NCBI GenBank assembly: GCA_031276375.1
Contig: JAISNE010000448.1
Coordinates: forward strand, 1-6,622
Direction of reading: 5' to 3'
From: Accumulibacter sp.
Lineage (GTDB): Bacteria > Pseudomonadota > Gammaproteobacteria > Burkholderiales > Rhodocyclaceae
DNA: 6,622 nucleotides
Positions 1-6,622 of the stretch are shown one piece after another; within the stretch, counting starts at the first letter, position 1; each line of letters starts with the position of its first letter. The position numbers and the translations under genes are program-made. The notes beneath the pieces were generated by a model. That model was not told the DNA's origin and made no database searches. It saw nothing but the letters and a program-made list of their open reading frames with translations.

Positions 1-68
1 GGAGCGCGCCGAGAATGAGCGCGTCGGATACGGCGCTGTTCCGGCGCCGGTCGGCTGATTGCAACCTT

Positions 69-77
69 AAAGGAGAT
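69..77 (+). promoter_or_regulatory. Ribosome binding site of the Spy/CpxP-like gene
   Basis: The sequence AAAGGAGAT places the GGAG core at 72-75, six bases before the ATG at 82. This is a near-ideal Shine-Dalgarno site and fixes the start. The bases upstream (1-68) show no convincing sigma-70 promoter. One frame (2-58) could be the end of an upstream gene, stopping at TGA 56-58, but too little is visible to call it. Confidence 0.8.
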
Positions 78-81
78 CATC

Positions 82-657
82 ATGAAACGACTCGCTTCCC
101 CGCGCGCGCTCGCCGCCGCGCTGCTTACCGTTCTCACCCTGTCGCTCGGCCTCGCCGCCGGTGACAGCCTTGCCGCGCCACGGCGCGGAGATCACCCTGG
201 AAAGGGACTGGACGCCGTTCACGCGCATGCCCTGGCTCCGATGTTCCATCTGCGCGGTCTGGCCCGCCTGCGCGACGAATTGAAGCTCGACGCGCAACAG
301 GAAGCGTTGTGGAAGGAAACCAGGGACTTCGTTCGTGAGCAGCGTGACGCGATGCGCGAACGTTCCCGCCGGGAGTACGCGGAAACCAGGACGCTGCTCG
401 ACCAGCCGGGCGCCGATCTGCGCGCCGTGGTCAAGCGCATGGACGAGCTGAGGAGCGAGAGCCTGAAGCAGCATGAGGCCGTGCGCGAGCGCTGCCTGGC
501 CGTCTATGACTCGCTCAGCGCCGAGCAGAAGGAAAAAGTCCGCCTGTTCTTCAAGGCCGGCATGGAACGTGGCGGAAAAGACGGGAAACGGCCGGGGCGC
601 GGCCATCCGCGGCAGGACAAGCGCCAGCGCCACGCGCCGGCTCCGGCGCGGGAATGA
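82..657 (+). CDS. Spy/CpxP-like periplasmic protein (LTXXQ-motif family)
   Basis: A 191-residue secreted protein. Residues 1 to about 31 form a signal peptide: a Lys-Arg n-region, a long Ala/Leu core and a probable cleavage site near SLA-A at 29-32. The mature part is highly charged and predicted alpha-helical. It has two copies resembling the LTXXQ signature of the Spy/CpxP/CnrX-like fold: LDAQQ at 69-73 and LSAEQ at 145-149, the latter followed by a helix ending in FF. Family members are periplasmic ATP-independent chaperones or stress/metal sensors that dimerise as curved helical hairpins. The last 30 residues are a basic, Arg/Lys/Gly/Pro-rich tail that looks disordered and lacks the His-rich metal-binding pattern of some relatives. 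There is one cysteine in the mature protein (138). The gene lies 229 bp upstream of an efflux operon on the same strand, suggesting a role in envelope stress linked to that pump, but co-regulation is inferred. Family assignment is fairly sure; function (chaperone or sensor) is open. Confidence 0.8.
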   Translation: MKRLASPRALAAALLTVLTLSLGLAAGDSLAAPRRGDHPGKGLDAVHAHALAPMFHLRGLARLRDELKLDAQQEALWKETRDFVREQRDAMRERSRREYAETRTLLDQPGADLRAVVKRMDELRSESLKQHEAVRERCLAVYDSLSAEQKEKVRLFFKAGMERGGKDGKRPGRGHPRQDKRQRHAPAPARE

Positions 658-782
658 CCGGAAGGCGGGCCATCGCGGACGGTCGATGGCCGATCGCTTC
701 GGCATCGTGAGAATACTGGCGGTAACATGGCGGGTTTCGAGCGATGCCGAGGCGGGAAGGTCCGGGCAGGATGTGGAAATTC

Positions 783-884
783 ATGAACCGTCTCCTTTCC
801 CGGCCCCTTGGGCCACCCTTCCCGGCAAGGGAAGAGGAGGTTCGGGGGCAAGCGTTCCGAGGCCGCGCGTCATTCGCCGGATAG
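783..884 (+). CDS. Possible 33-codon upstream ORF (leader peptide), uncertain
   Basis: An ATG at 783 opens 33 codons ending at TAG 882-884, only two bases (CC) before the ATG of the outer-membrane factor, so that the junction reads TAGCCATG. The peptide begins MNRLLSRPLGPPFPAREEE and resembles no family I recognise. Its own ribosome site is weak: AGGA at 768-771 (11 nt away) or GGA at 774-776. Since the downstream gene lacks a nearby Shine-Dalgarno, translation through this ORF could deliver ribosomes to it by coupling. Short open frames are common by chance in GC-rich DNA, so this is a candidate only. Confidence 0.2.
   Translation: MNRLLSRPLGPPFPAREEEVRGQAFRGRASFAG
792..839 (+). repeat. Nested inverted repeats, possible mRNA leader structure
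   Basis: CTCCTTTCCC (792-801) can pair with GGGAAGAGGAG (829-839) in a 10-bp stem with one bulged G. Inside it, GGCCC (802-806) pairs with GGGCC (810-814) around a 3-base loop. A competing hairpin pairs CTTCCC (818-823) with GGGAAG (829-834) around GGCAA. The outer stem would hide the purine-rich GAGGAG. No T-run follows, so this is not a classic terminator. The pairings are visible in the sequence; a regulatory role is inference. Confidence 0.35.
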
Positions 885-886
885 CC

Positions 887-2401
887 ATGTTTCAGTCGAT
901 CACTTTTGTTTTCTCCGTGTGGCGGGCGTTCGCCGCGCGGCGGCGGATGATCCCGCCGGCCGCCGCGCCGGTCTTCGCGCTGCTCTTCGCGTTGGGCGGC
1001 TGCGCTTCGCTCGAACAGCGGCAGGCCGAAGTGATGGCCGCGGCCACGGTGGCGGTTCCCGGCGCCTGGTCGGTGTCCGCGCCGCCGCTGTCCGGGAGCG
1101 CGCCGGCGCCGGACATGCTCGCCGCGTGGTGGCGGCAATTCGGCGACGAGCGGCTCGAACGCTTGATCGACGCCGCGCTCACCGACGCGCCCGACGCGCG
1201 CAGCGCGCAGGCCCGGTTGCGTCAGGCGCGCGCCCAGCGCGCGCTGGCGGTCGCCAATCTGTATCCGAGCCTCGGTGTCTCGGCCAGCGCCACCCGTTCG
1301 CGCAGCGGGACCGGCACGGGCGGCAGTGGAAAATCGCAGACGCTGTACACCGCCGGTTTCGATGCCCGCTGGGAGCCGTCGATCTTCGGCGGCCTCGTCG
1401 ACGCCGCCGACGCGGCGGAGGCCGACGCGGCCGCGGCGGAAGCCGGCCTGGAATCGACCCGCGCCTCGCTGGCCGCCGAGGTCGCGCTGGAATACGTGAA
1501 TTTGCGTTCCAGCCAGCAGCGTCTGGCCTTCGTCCGCGCCAACGTGGACAGCCAGGCCGAAACCCTGCGCATCAGCGAATGGCGCGAGCTGGCCGGGCTG
1601 GTGACGCGCCTCGATGTCGAACAGGCGCGCGCCAGCCTCGAACAGAGCCGCGCGGCCCTGCCCGGCCTGGAGGTGGCGCGCGCCAGGGCCGAGCACCGGC
1701 TGTCCGTGCTGACCGGACAGGCGCCGGGCCGCCTGCGCGAAACGTTGCGCGATCCGCTGGCGCTGCCCGCGCCGCCGGACGAAATCGCCGTCGGCATTCC
1801 GGCCGATACGCTGCGCCAGCGTCCGGACGTGCGCGCCGCCGAACTGGCGCTGCGCGCGGAAATCGCCCGCACCGCGCAAAGCGAGGCCGAACGCTATCCG
1901 AGCCTGAGCTTGAGCGGTTCGTTCAACTGGCGCGCTTTCAGTCTGACCGCGCTCGGTGGGAGCGGCAACCTGACGCGCTCGCTGGCGGCCAGCCTGGCGG
2001 CGCCGTTGTTCGACGCCGGGCGCATCGACAGCCGCATCGCCGCGCAGACCGCCGCGCGGGATCAGGCCTTCGTGGCCTGGGAAAAGAGCCTGCTCGTCGC
2101 GCTGGAAGACGTGGAGAACGCCATGTCGGCCTATGCCAACGGACGCGACCAGGTCGACTTCCGGCGGCGGGCGGCGCTCGCCGCCGCCAGCGCGGCCACG
2201 CTCTCGCGCGCGCAATACCAGGCGGGCCTGGTCGACTTCCAGCGCGTGCTGGAAAGCGAGCGCGCGCGGCTGACCGCGCAGGACAATCTGGTCAGCGCCG
2301 AAGCCGAGGTGCTGACCGCCGTCATCCAGCTCTACAAGGCGCTGGGCGGCGGCTGGAACGCGGCCGGAAACGCCGCTTCGATGGAGCCTTCCCGATCATG
2401 A
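887..2401 (+). CDS. TolC/NodT-family outer-membrane efflux lipoprotein
   Basis: A 504-residue outer-membrane factor of a tripartite pump, forming a trimeric barrel and periplasmic alpha-tunnel. From the ATG at 887 the N-terminus has Arg residues (13, 18-20), a hydrophobic core (about 22-36) and the lipobox LGGC, giving a lipidated Cys39. A second in-frame ATG at 947 would leave a 19-residue signal without positive charge, so 887 is preferred; neither has a good ribosome site. Two OEP repeats follow. The first spans about 75-275, with the family-typical WWRQFGDERLERLIDAAL at 81-98, LYPSLGVSAS at 125-134 and GLVTRLDVEQA near 237-247. The second spans about 305-490, with RQRPDVRAAE at 310-319, RYPSLSLSGSF at 336-346 and the AQYQAGLVDFQRVLESE stretch at 442-458. 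Length and motifs match the NodT subfamily. It is the first gene of the pump operon, and its stop overlaps the adaptor start in ATGA (2398-2401), indicating translational coupling. The long upstream open frame (from 473) is a GC-rich artefact overlapping the previous gene. Confidence 0.92.
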   Translation: MFQSITFVFSVWRAFAARRRMIPPAAAPVFALLFALGGCASLEQRQAEVMAAATVAVPGAWSVSAPPLSGSAPAPDMLAAWWRQFGDERLERLIDAALTDAPDARSAQARLRQARAQRALAVANLYPSLGVSASATRSRSGTGTGGSGKSQTLYTAGFDARWEPSIFGGLVDAADAAEADAAAAEAGLESTRASLAAEVALEYVNLRSSQQRLAFVRANVDSQAETLRISEWRELAGLVTRLDVEQARASLEQSRAALPGLEVARARAEHRLSVLTGQAPGRLRETLRDPLALPAPPDEIAVGIPADTLRQRPDVRAAELALRAEIARTAQSEAERYPSLSLSGSFNWRAFSLTALGGSGNLTRSLAASLAAPLFDAGRIDSRIAAQTAARDQAFVAWEKSLLVALEDVENAMSAYANGRDQVDFRRRAALAAASAATLSRAQYQAGLVDFQRVLESERARLTAQDNLVSAEAEVLTAVIQLYKALGGGWNAAGNAASMEPSRS

Positions 2402-3681
2402 GCGCAAGCGAACGACAAAACGACACGCCGCCCGATTTCCTCGCGCCGGAGGCTTCCGCCCGCCCGCGCCGGCGCTGGAAGTTCCTGGTCCTGGCCGGCA
2501 TCGCCGCCGGCGCCGTGTTCTTCCGGTTTTCCGGCAACGGCGGCGACGCGGGCGGGAACTACCTCACCGAAAACGCGCTGATCGGCAATCTCGTGGTCAG
2601 CATTTCGGCCAGCGGCACGTTGCAGCCGACGCGCTCGGTCGACGTCGGCAGCGAACTTTCCGGTACGCTGGAGGCGGTACTGGCCGAGGAGAACGATCAG
2701 GTGAGCAAGGGCCAGGTGCTGGCCCGCCTGGACACCGCCAAGCTGCGCGACGCGGTCGCCAAGTCGAAGGCCGCGCTGGACGCCGCCGAGGCCGTGGTGG
2801 CGCAGAACGAGGCCACGCTCGCCGAAACGCGCGCCAACCTCGCGCGCTTGCGCCACGTGGCCGAACTGTCCGGCGGGCAAGTGCCGTCGAAGAGCGAACT
2901 GGAGAGCGGGGAAGCCGCCTACCGGCGCGCCACCGCCAATCTCGCCAGCGCCCGCGCCGCGGTTTCGCAGGCCAGGGCCACGCTGCAAACCGACGAAACC
3001 AACATCCGCAAGGCGGTCATCCGCTCGCCGATCAACGGCGTCGTGCTCGCGCGCAAGGTCGAGCCTGGCCAGACGGTGGCCGCGCAGATGACCACGCCGG
3101 TGCTCTATACGATCGCCGAGGATCTCACCCAGATGGAACTCCAGGTCAAGGTCGACGAGGCCGACGTCAGCTCGGTCAAGCTCGGCCAGACCGCCAGCTT
3201 CACCGTGGCGGCCTGGCCGGGGCGCGATTTCCCGGCGACGATCCGGCGCATCGGCTTGGGTTCGACGACGACCGACAACGTGGTCACGTACAAGACCGTG
3301 CTGGCGGTCGGCAACGACGATCTGGCCTTGCGCCCCGGCATGACCGCCACCGCGCGCATCATCACCGCCCGGCGCGAAAACGCGCTGCTGGCGCCGAACG
3401 CCGCGCTGCGTTTCCTGCCGCCCGCCGCGCCGGAGGCCGAAGCCTCGGGCGGCATCCTCTCGCGCATCTTTCCGCGTCCGCCGCGCATGCGCAAGCCGCA
3501 ACAGGCGCGGATCGTGACCTCGCCGGGCGCGGCCAGGACGGTCTGGCTGCTGCGCGACGGCGCGCCCGTCGCGGTCAGCGTCCAGACCGGGGTCAGCAAC
3601 GGCCGCCAGACCGAAATCACCGGCGGCGATCTCGCCGCCGGCGCGGCGCTCATCGTCGACTATCAGGAAAAAGCCAAATGA
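2398..3681 (+). CDS. macA: MacA-like periplasmic adaptor (HlyD/membrane fusion protein family)
   Basis: A 427-residue adaptor joining the inner-membrane ABC transporter to the outer-membrane channel. A cytoplasmic basic stretch (ARPRRRWK, 21-28) precedes a single membrane anchor at about 29-43. The first half of the lipoyl-like domain is at about 82-112 (SELSGTLEAVLAEENDQVSKGQVLARLD), followed by an Ala/Glu-rich coiled-coil hairpin at about 113-203. L157 and S164 at the hairpin tip keep the Leu-to-Ser spacing of the RLS docking motif of AcrA/MacA, with an Arg at 152. The second lipoyl half is at 207-236 (IRSPINGVVLARKVEPGQTV), and the beta-barrel at about 245-325 includes the typical LRPGMTATARI. 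A Pro/Arg-rich linker (about 340-372) leads to the membrane-proximal domain (about 373-425). The start ATG overlaps the previous stop; GGAG at 2383-2386 may help initiation. The MacA-type assignment rests on this domain order and on the following MacB-like genes. Substrate is unknown; macrolide export should not be assumed. Confidence 0.88.
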   Translation: MSASERQNDTPPDFLAPEASARPRRRWKFLVLAGIAAGAVFFRFSGNGGDAGGNYLTENALIGNLVVSISASGTLQPTRSVDVGSELSGTLEAVLAEENDQVSKGQVLARLDTAKLRDAVAKSKAALDAAEAVVAQNEATLAETRANLARLRHVAELSGGQVPSKSELESGEAAYRRATANLASARAAVSQARATLQTDETNIRKAVIRSPINGVVLARKVEPGQTVAAQMTTPVLYTIAEDLTQMELQVKVDEADVSSVKLGQTASFTVAAWPGRDFPATIRRIGLGSTTTDNVVTYKTVLAVGNDDLALRPGMTATARIITARRENALLAPNAALRFLPPAAPEAEASGGILSRIFPRPPRMRKPQQARIVTSPGAARTVWLLRDGAPVAVSVQTGVSNGRQTEITGGDLAAGAALIVDYQEKAK

Positions 3682-3683
3682 GG
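3680..3683 (+). promoter_or_regulatory. Ribosome binding site for the GTG-started ATPase gene
   Basis: GAGG overlaps the adaptor's TGA stop codon and sits five bases before the GTG at 3689. This supports the GTG start and suggests that termination of the adaptor and initiation of the ATPase are coupled. No in-frame ATG upstream offers an alternative. Confidence 0.6.
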
Positions 3684-3688
3684 CTCCA

Positions 3689-4393
<705 letters not shown>

Positions 4394-4500
4394 CTGTAAC
4401 GGATACAATGAGAACCTTTCGATTCGCGCGTTGTTTTGCCTGCGTCTGGAATAACGGTTTTTTTGCGCGGTTTATAGTGTCGAGAAAACAGGGAGGCCAC
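4394..4500 (+). promoter_or_regulatory. AT-richer leader and possible promoter region of the inserted gene
   Basis: This 107-bp gap has about 48% G+C by hand count (51 of 107), well below the flanking pump genes. It contains TATAGT at 4473-4478, a five-of-six match to a -10 box, about 22 bases before the GGGAGG ribosome site at 4491-4496 and 22 bases before the ATG at 4501; no good -35 box stands at the right spacing. A second -10-like TACAAT (4404-4409) sits right behind the ATPase stop. No terminator hairpin is seen, so transcription from the upstream pump genes could continue through. Confidence 0.3.
4395..4407. repeat. TGTA-N5-TACA inverted repeat, candidate operator
   Basis: TGTAACGGATACA forms a perfect 4-base dyad around a 5-base centre, starting one base after the ATPase stop codon and overlapping a -10-like TACAAT. 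Small dyads of this type bind some transcription factors, but one short copy is weak evidence, and I saw no second copy in the window. Confidence 0.2.
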
Positions 4501-4953
4501 ATGTCTTTTGGAAAATACGTTTTTGCCGTTTTTCTTTGTCTTTCCAGTTCCGTCGCGTTGCCGCAATCGATTATTTACCATTGCATGAAGGACGGAAAAA
4601 AGCTGGTTTCCGATCAGCCTTGCGAGAAATTCGGATCGGAGGAAAAAAAGCGTGTCCGCTCATCTCAAATGCCGCCATTGAACACGGCGCAGGGTCTTAC
4701 GAAAAACGAGCGGAAACATGGGCAAGCCGTAACGGATCGCTTGAGGAATGAAGAATGGCAGCGACGCGCCATTAGGGAATATCAGGAATCGGAAGCCGCG
4801 GAAGAAAGAAAGAGGAACGAAAAAAAGTGTTCCGATCTCTGGTATTACAAGGAACAAATCATCAATCAACAAAGAAGAAAAAACGACGAATACTGGAATG
4901 AAGAGCATCGCAAGGTCAATGACGAAATCTTTCACCTGAATTGCGGTTCCTGA
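4501..4953 (+). CDS. Small secreted DUF4124-like protein inside the pump operon
   Basis: A 150-residue protein with a signal peptide at 1 to about 22 (Lys5, then a hydrophobic core to VALPQS). The early mature part, IIYHCMKDGKKLVSDQPC at 24-41, matches the DUF4124 pattern (Tyr-x-Cys, a Gly turn, then SDQPC), a small beta-rich module of unknown function found in many exported proteobacterial proteins. From about 65 to 145 it is very charged, rich in Glu, Lys, Arg, Asn and Gln, and probably helical or coiled coil. The mature protein has four cysteines (28, 41, 110, 148), which could form two disulfides in the periplasm. The start at 4501 is supported by GGGAGG at 4491-4496 and by the signal peptide; an upstream in-frame ATG at 4408 would bury the signal. 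G+C is 45% (206 of 453, counted by hand) against about two-thirds in the neighbours, with A-rich codons, suggesting acquisition from elsewhere. It ends 17 nt before the permease start, so both are probably co-transcribed. Its function, and whether it acts with the pump, are unknown. Confidence 0.8.
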   Translation: MSFGKYVFAVFLCLSSSVALPQSIIYHCMKDGKKLVSDQPCEKFGSEEKKRVRSSQMPPLNTAQGLTKNERKHGQAVTDRLRNEEWQRRAIREYQESEAAEERKRNEKKCSDLWYYKEQIINQQRRKNDEYWNEEHRKVNDEIFHLNCGS

Positions 4954-4960
4954 ATCAAAC

Positions 4961-4965
4961 AGAGG
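4961..4965 (+). promoter_or_regulatory. Ribosome binding site of the permease gene
   Basis: AGAGG lies five bases before the ATG at 4971. It fixes that codon as the start rather than the in-frame TTG at 4941, which lies inside the preceding gene and would add ten residues ahead of the family-typical N-terminus. Confidence 0.65.
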
Positions 4966-4970
4966 CTTTC

Positions 4971-6185
<1,215 letters not shown>

Positions 6186-6247
6186 ACCCAAACCGATTCC
6201 CGATTTCATGCCAAGTTGCCGCCAAACCATCGTGATACGCCAAAAAT

Positions 6248-6283
6248 GACTGAAATATTGACACGTCGGACTGGAATATTGAC
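6248..6283. repeat. Two direct 15-bp repeats at 21-bp period
   Basis: GACTGAAATATTGAC (6248-6262) recurs as GACTGGAATATTGAC (6269-6283), 14 of 15 identical, separated by ACGTCG. The 21-bp period is two helical turns, so both copies face the same side of the DNA. Read on the other strand the unit is GTCAATATTYCAGTC. Multiple short direct repeats near an end are characteristic of IS21-family elements, so this may be a leftover IS end; a protein binding site is the alternative. No transposase gene is present. Confidence 0.6.
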
Positions 6284-6358
6284 GGCCTATTGAGCGCGAC
6301 GCGGTATGAAATCCCGCCGGCGCGCCTTGCCCTCAGCCGATGCCGCGCCCCTGGTCAG

Positions 6359-6388
6359 AAAAAAAGCCCCGTTGCCGGGGCTTTTTTT
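6359..6388. terminator. Bidirectional intrinsic terminator
   Basis: An A-run of seven and GCCCCG (6359-6371) pair with CGGGGC and a T-run of seven (6376-6388) around a TTGC loop: a GC-rich stem flanked by A on one side and T on the other. It can stop transcription of the pump operon from the left and of the minus-strand TRAP gene, whose stop codon is only 12 bp away, from the right. Confidence 0.93.
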
Positions 6389-6400
6389 GCGTATCGAAAT

Positions 6401-6622
6401 CTACGCTGCCGCCACGGCGGCCCGTTGTTCCTTCCTGAACAGGAAATGCTGCACGCCGACGACCGTGATCGCGCCCGCCAGTCCGATCATGTCCGTCACC
6501 AGGCCGCTGTCGATGAGGCACAGCGCGCTGGCGAAGGCAATGAGCCTGAGCACGATGTTGACCTTGGTGAACAGGTAGCCCTCGACGGCCACGCCGATCA
6601 GCAGTACGCCGATGCAGGCGCC
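6401..6622 (-). CDS. C-terminal end of a TRAP transporter fused permease (TAXI type), partial
   Basis: Seventy-three codons are visible on the minus strand, ending at TAG (6401-6403) and open to the window edge, so the start lies outside. The visible end has the sequence GVAVEGYLF near its beginning, a hydrophobic segment at about 27-38 of the visible part, then DSGLVTDMIGLAGAI, another hydrophobic stretch to about 57, and a short basic tail (FRKEQRAAVAAA). The GYL...R...PG/SG-L-x-T-D-x-I-G pattern resembles the C-terminal module (DUF3394-like) of TRAP permeases in which the 4TM and 12TM subunits are fused. These import organic acids or other solutes together with a TAXI-type binding protein, driven by an ion gradient. 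The assignment comes from recalled family features over a short stretch; another polytopic transporter is possible. It converges on the pump operon and is functionally unrelated to it. Confidence 0.65.
   Translation of the reverse strand, partial: GACIGVLLIGVAVEGYLFTKVNIVLRLIAFASALCLIDSGLVTDMIGLAGAITVVGVQHFLFRKEQRAAVAAA

Larger units (their letters stand above)
658..886 (+). other. Intergenic leader ahead of the efflux operon
   Basis: A 229-bp gap between the Spy/CpxP-like gene and the outer-membrane factor. There is no poly-T terminator, so read-through from the first gene is possible. No clear -35/-10 pair is seen; TAACAT at 723-728 is only a weak -10 candidate. The second half holds GC-rich hairpins (792-839) and a short ORF (783-884), listed separately. 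No Shine-Dalgarno sequence lies close to the ATG at 887; the purine-rich GGAAGAGGAGG ends at 840, 46 bases too far upstream to serve it directly. Confidence 0.5.
6186..6400. other. Intergenic region between the convergent permease and TRAP genes
   Basis: A 215-bp region with no convincing gene. It contains a tandem 15-bp repeat (6248-6283) and a strong terminator (6359-6388), listed separately. The first 60 bases hold only the short echo CGATTCC-CGATTTC near 6193-6206. No promoter is needed here because the flanking genes converge. Confidence 0.6.

Noticed and set aside
2..58. Possible 3' end of an upstream plus-strand gene, ending at TGA 56-58
   Set aside because: Only 18 codons are visible and other frames are equally open or stop nearby; no family feature can be recognised.
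4394..4970. Target-site duplication or inverted repeats flanking the AT-richer block
   Set aside because: I compared both edges and found no convincing direct or inverted repeat, so no mobile-element mechanism can be claimed for the insertion.
6246..6293. 15-codon ORF running through the tandem repeats, giving a heptad-like peptide repeat
   Set aside because: The 21-bp period automatically yields repeated codons; there is no ribosome site and the product is too short to support.
6306..6578. Plus-strand open frame of 90 codons at the right end
   Set aside because: It crosses the intrinsic terminator and lies opposite the TRAP permease end, whose hydrophobic protein is far more convincing.

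Overview
The window is GC-rich DNA (about two-thirds G+C in the main genes) with proteobacterial-style genes. A Gram-negative host is clear from a TolC/NodT-type outer-membrane lipoprotein, a periplasmic adaptor and a Spy/CpxP-like periplasmic protein. Gene style and content (DUF4124 protein, TAXI-type TRAP permease) suggest a betaproteobacterium or a relative, but the genus cannot be told from this sequence.

Layout. (1) 82-657, + strand: a small secreted Spy/CpxP-like protein with a strong ribosome binding site. (2) 658-886: a non-coding leader with GC-rich hairpins and a possible 33-codon upstream ORF ending 2 nt before the next start. (3) 887-4393: three tightly packed genes for a tripartite ABC efflux pump: outer-membrane factor, MacA-like adaptor (4-base overlap, ATGA) and MacB-type ATPase (GTG start, 7 nt after the adaptor). 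(4) 4394-4970: an A+T-richer block, about 45% G+C in its gene, carrying a small secreted DUF4124-like protein. It sits between the pump's ATPase and permease genes. (5) 4971-6185: the MacB/FtsX-type permease, 17 nt after the small gene. (6) 6186-6400: an intergenic region with a 15-bp direct repeat at 21-bp period and a strong bidirectional terminator. (7) 6401-6622, - strand: the C-terminal end of a TRAP-transporter fused permease that runs off the window.

How the genes work together. The ATPase and permease should form a split MacB-type mechanotransmission ABC transporter. The MacA-like adaptor bridges it to the outer-membrane lipoprotein channel, which would expel a substrate from the periplasm or inner membrane to the outside. 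Nothing in the sequence reveals the substrate. The Spy/CpxP-like protein just upstream suggests an envelope-stress link. The main oddity is the low-GC DUF4124-like gene between the two halves of the ABC transporter: either a recent insertion into the operon or an unrecognised accessory subunit. Apart from this, the window is an ordinary efflux operon; no wholly new system is evident.
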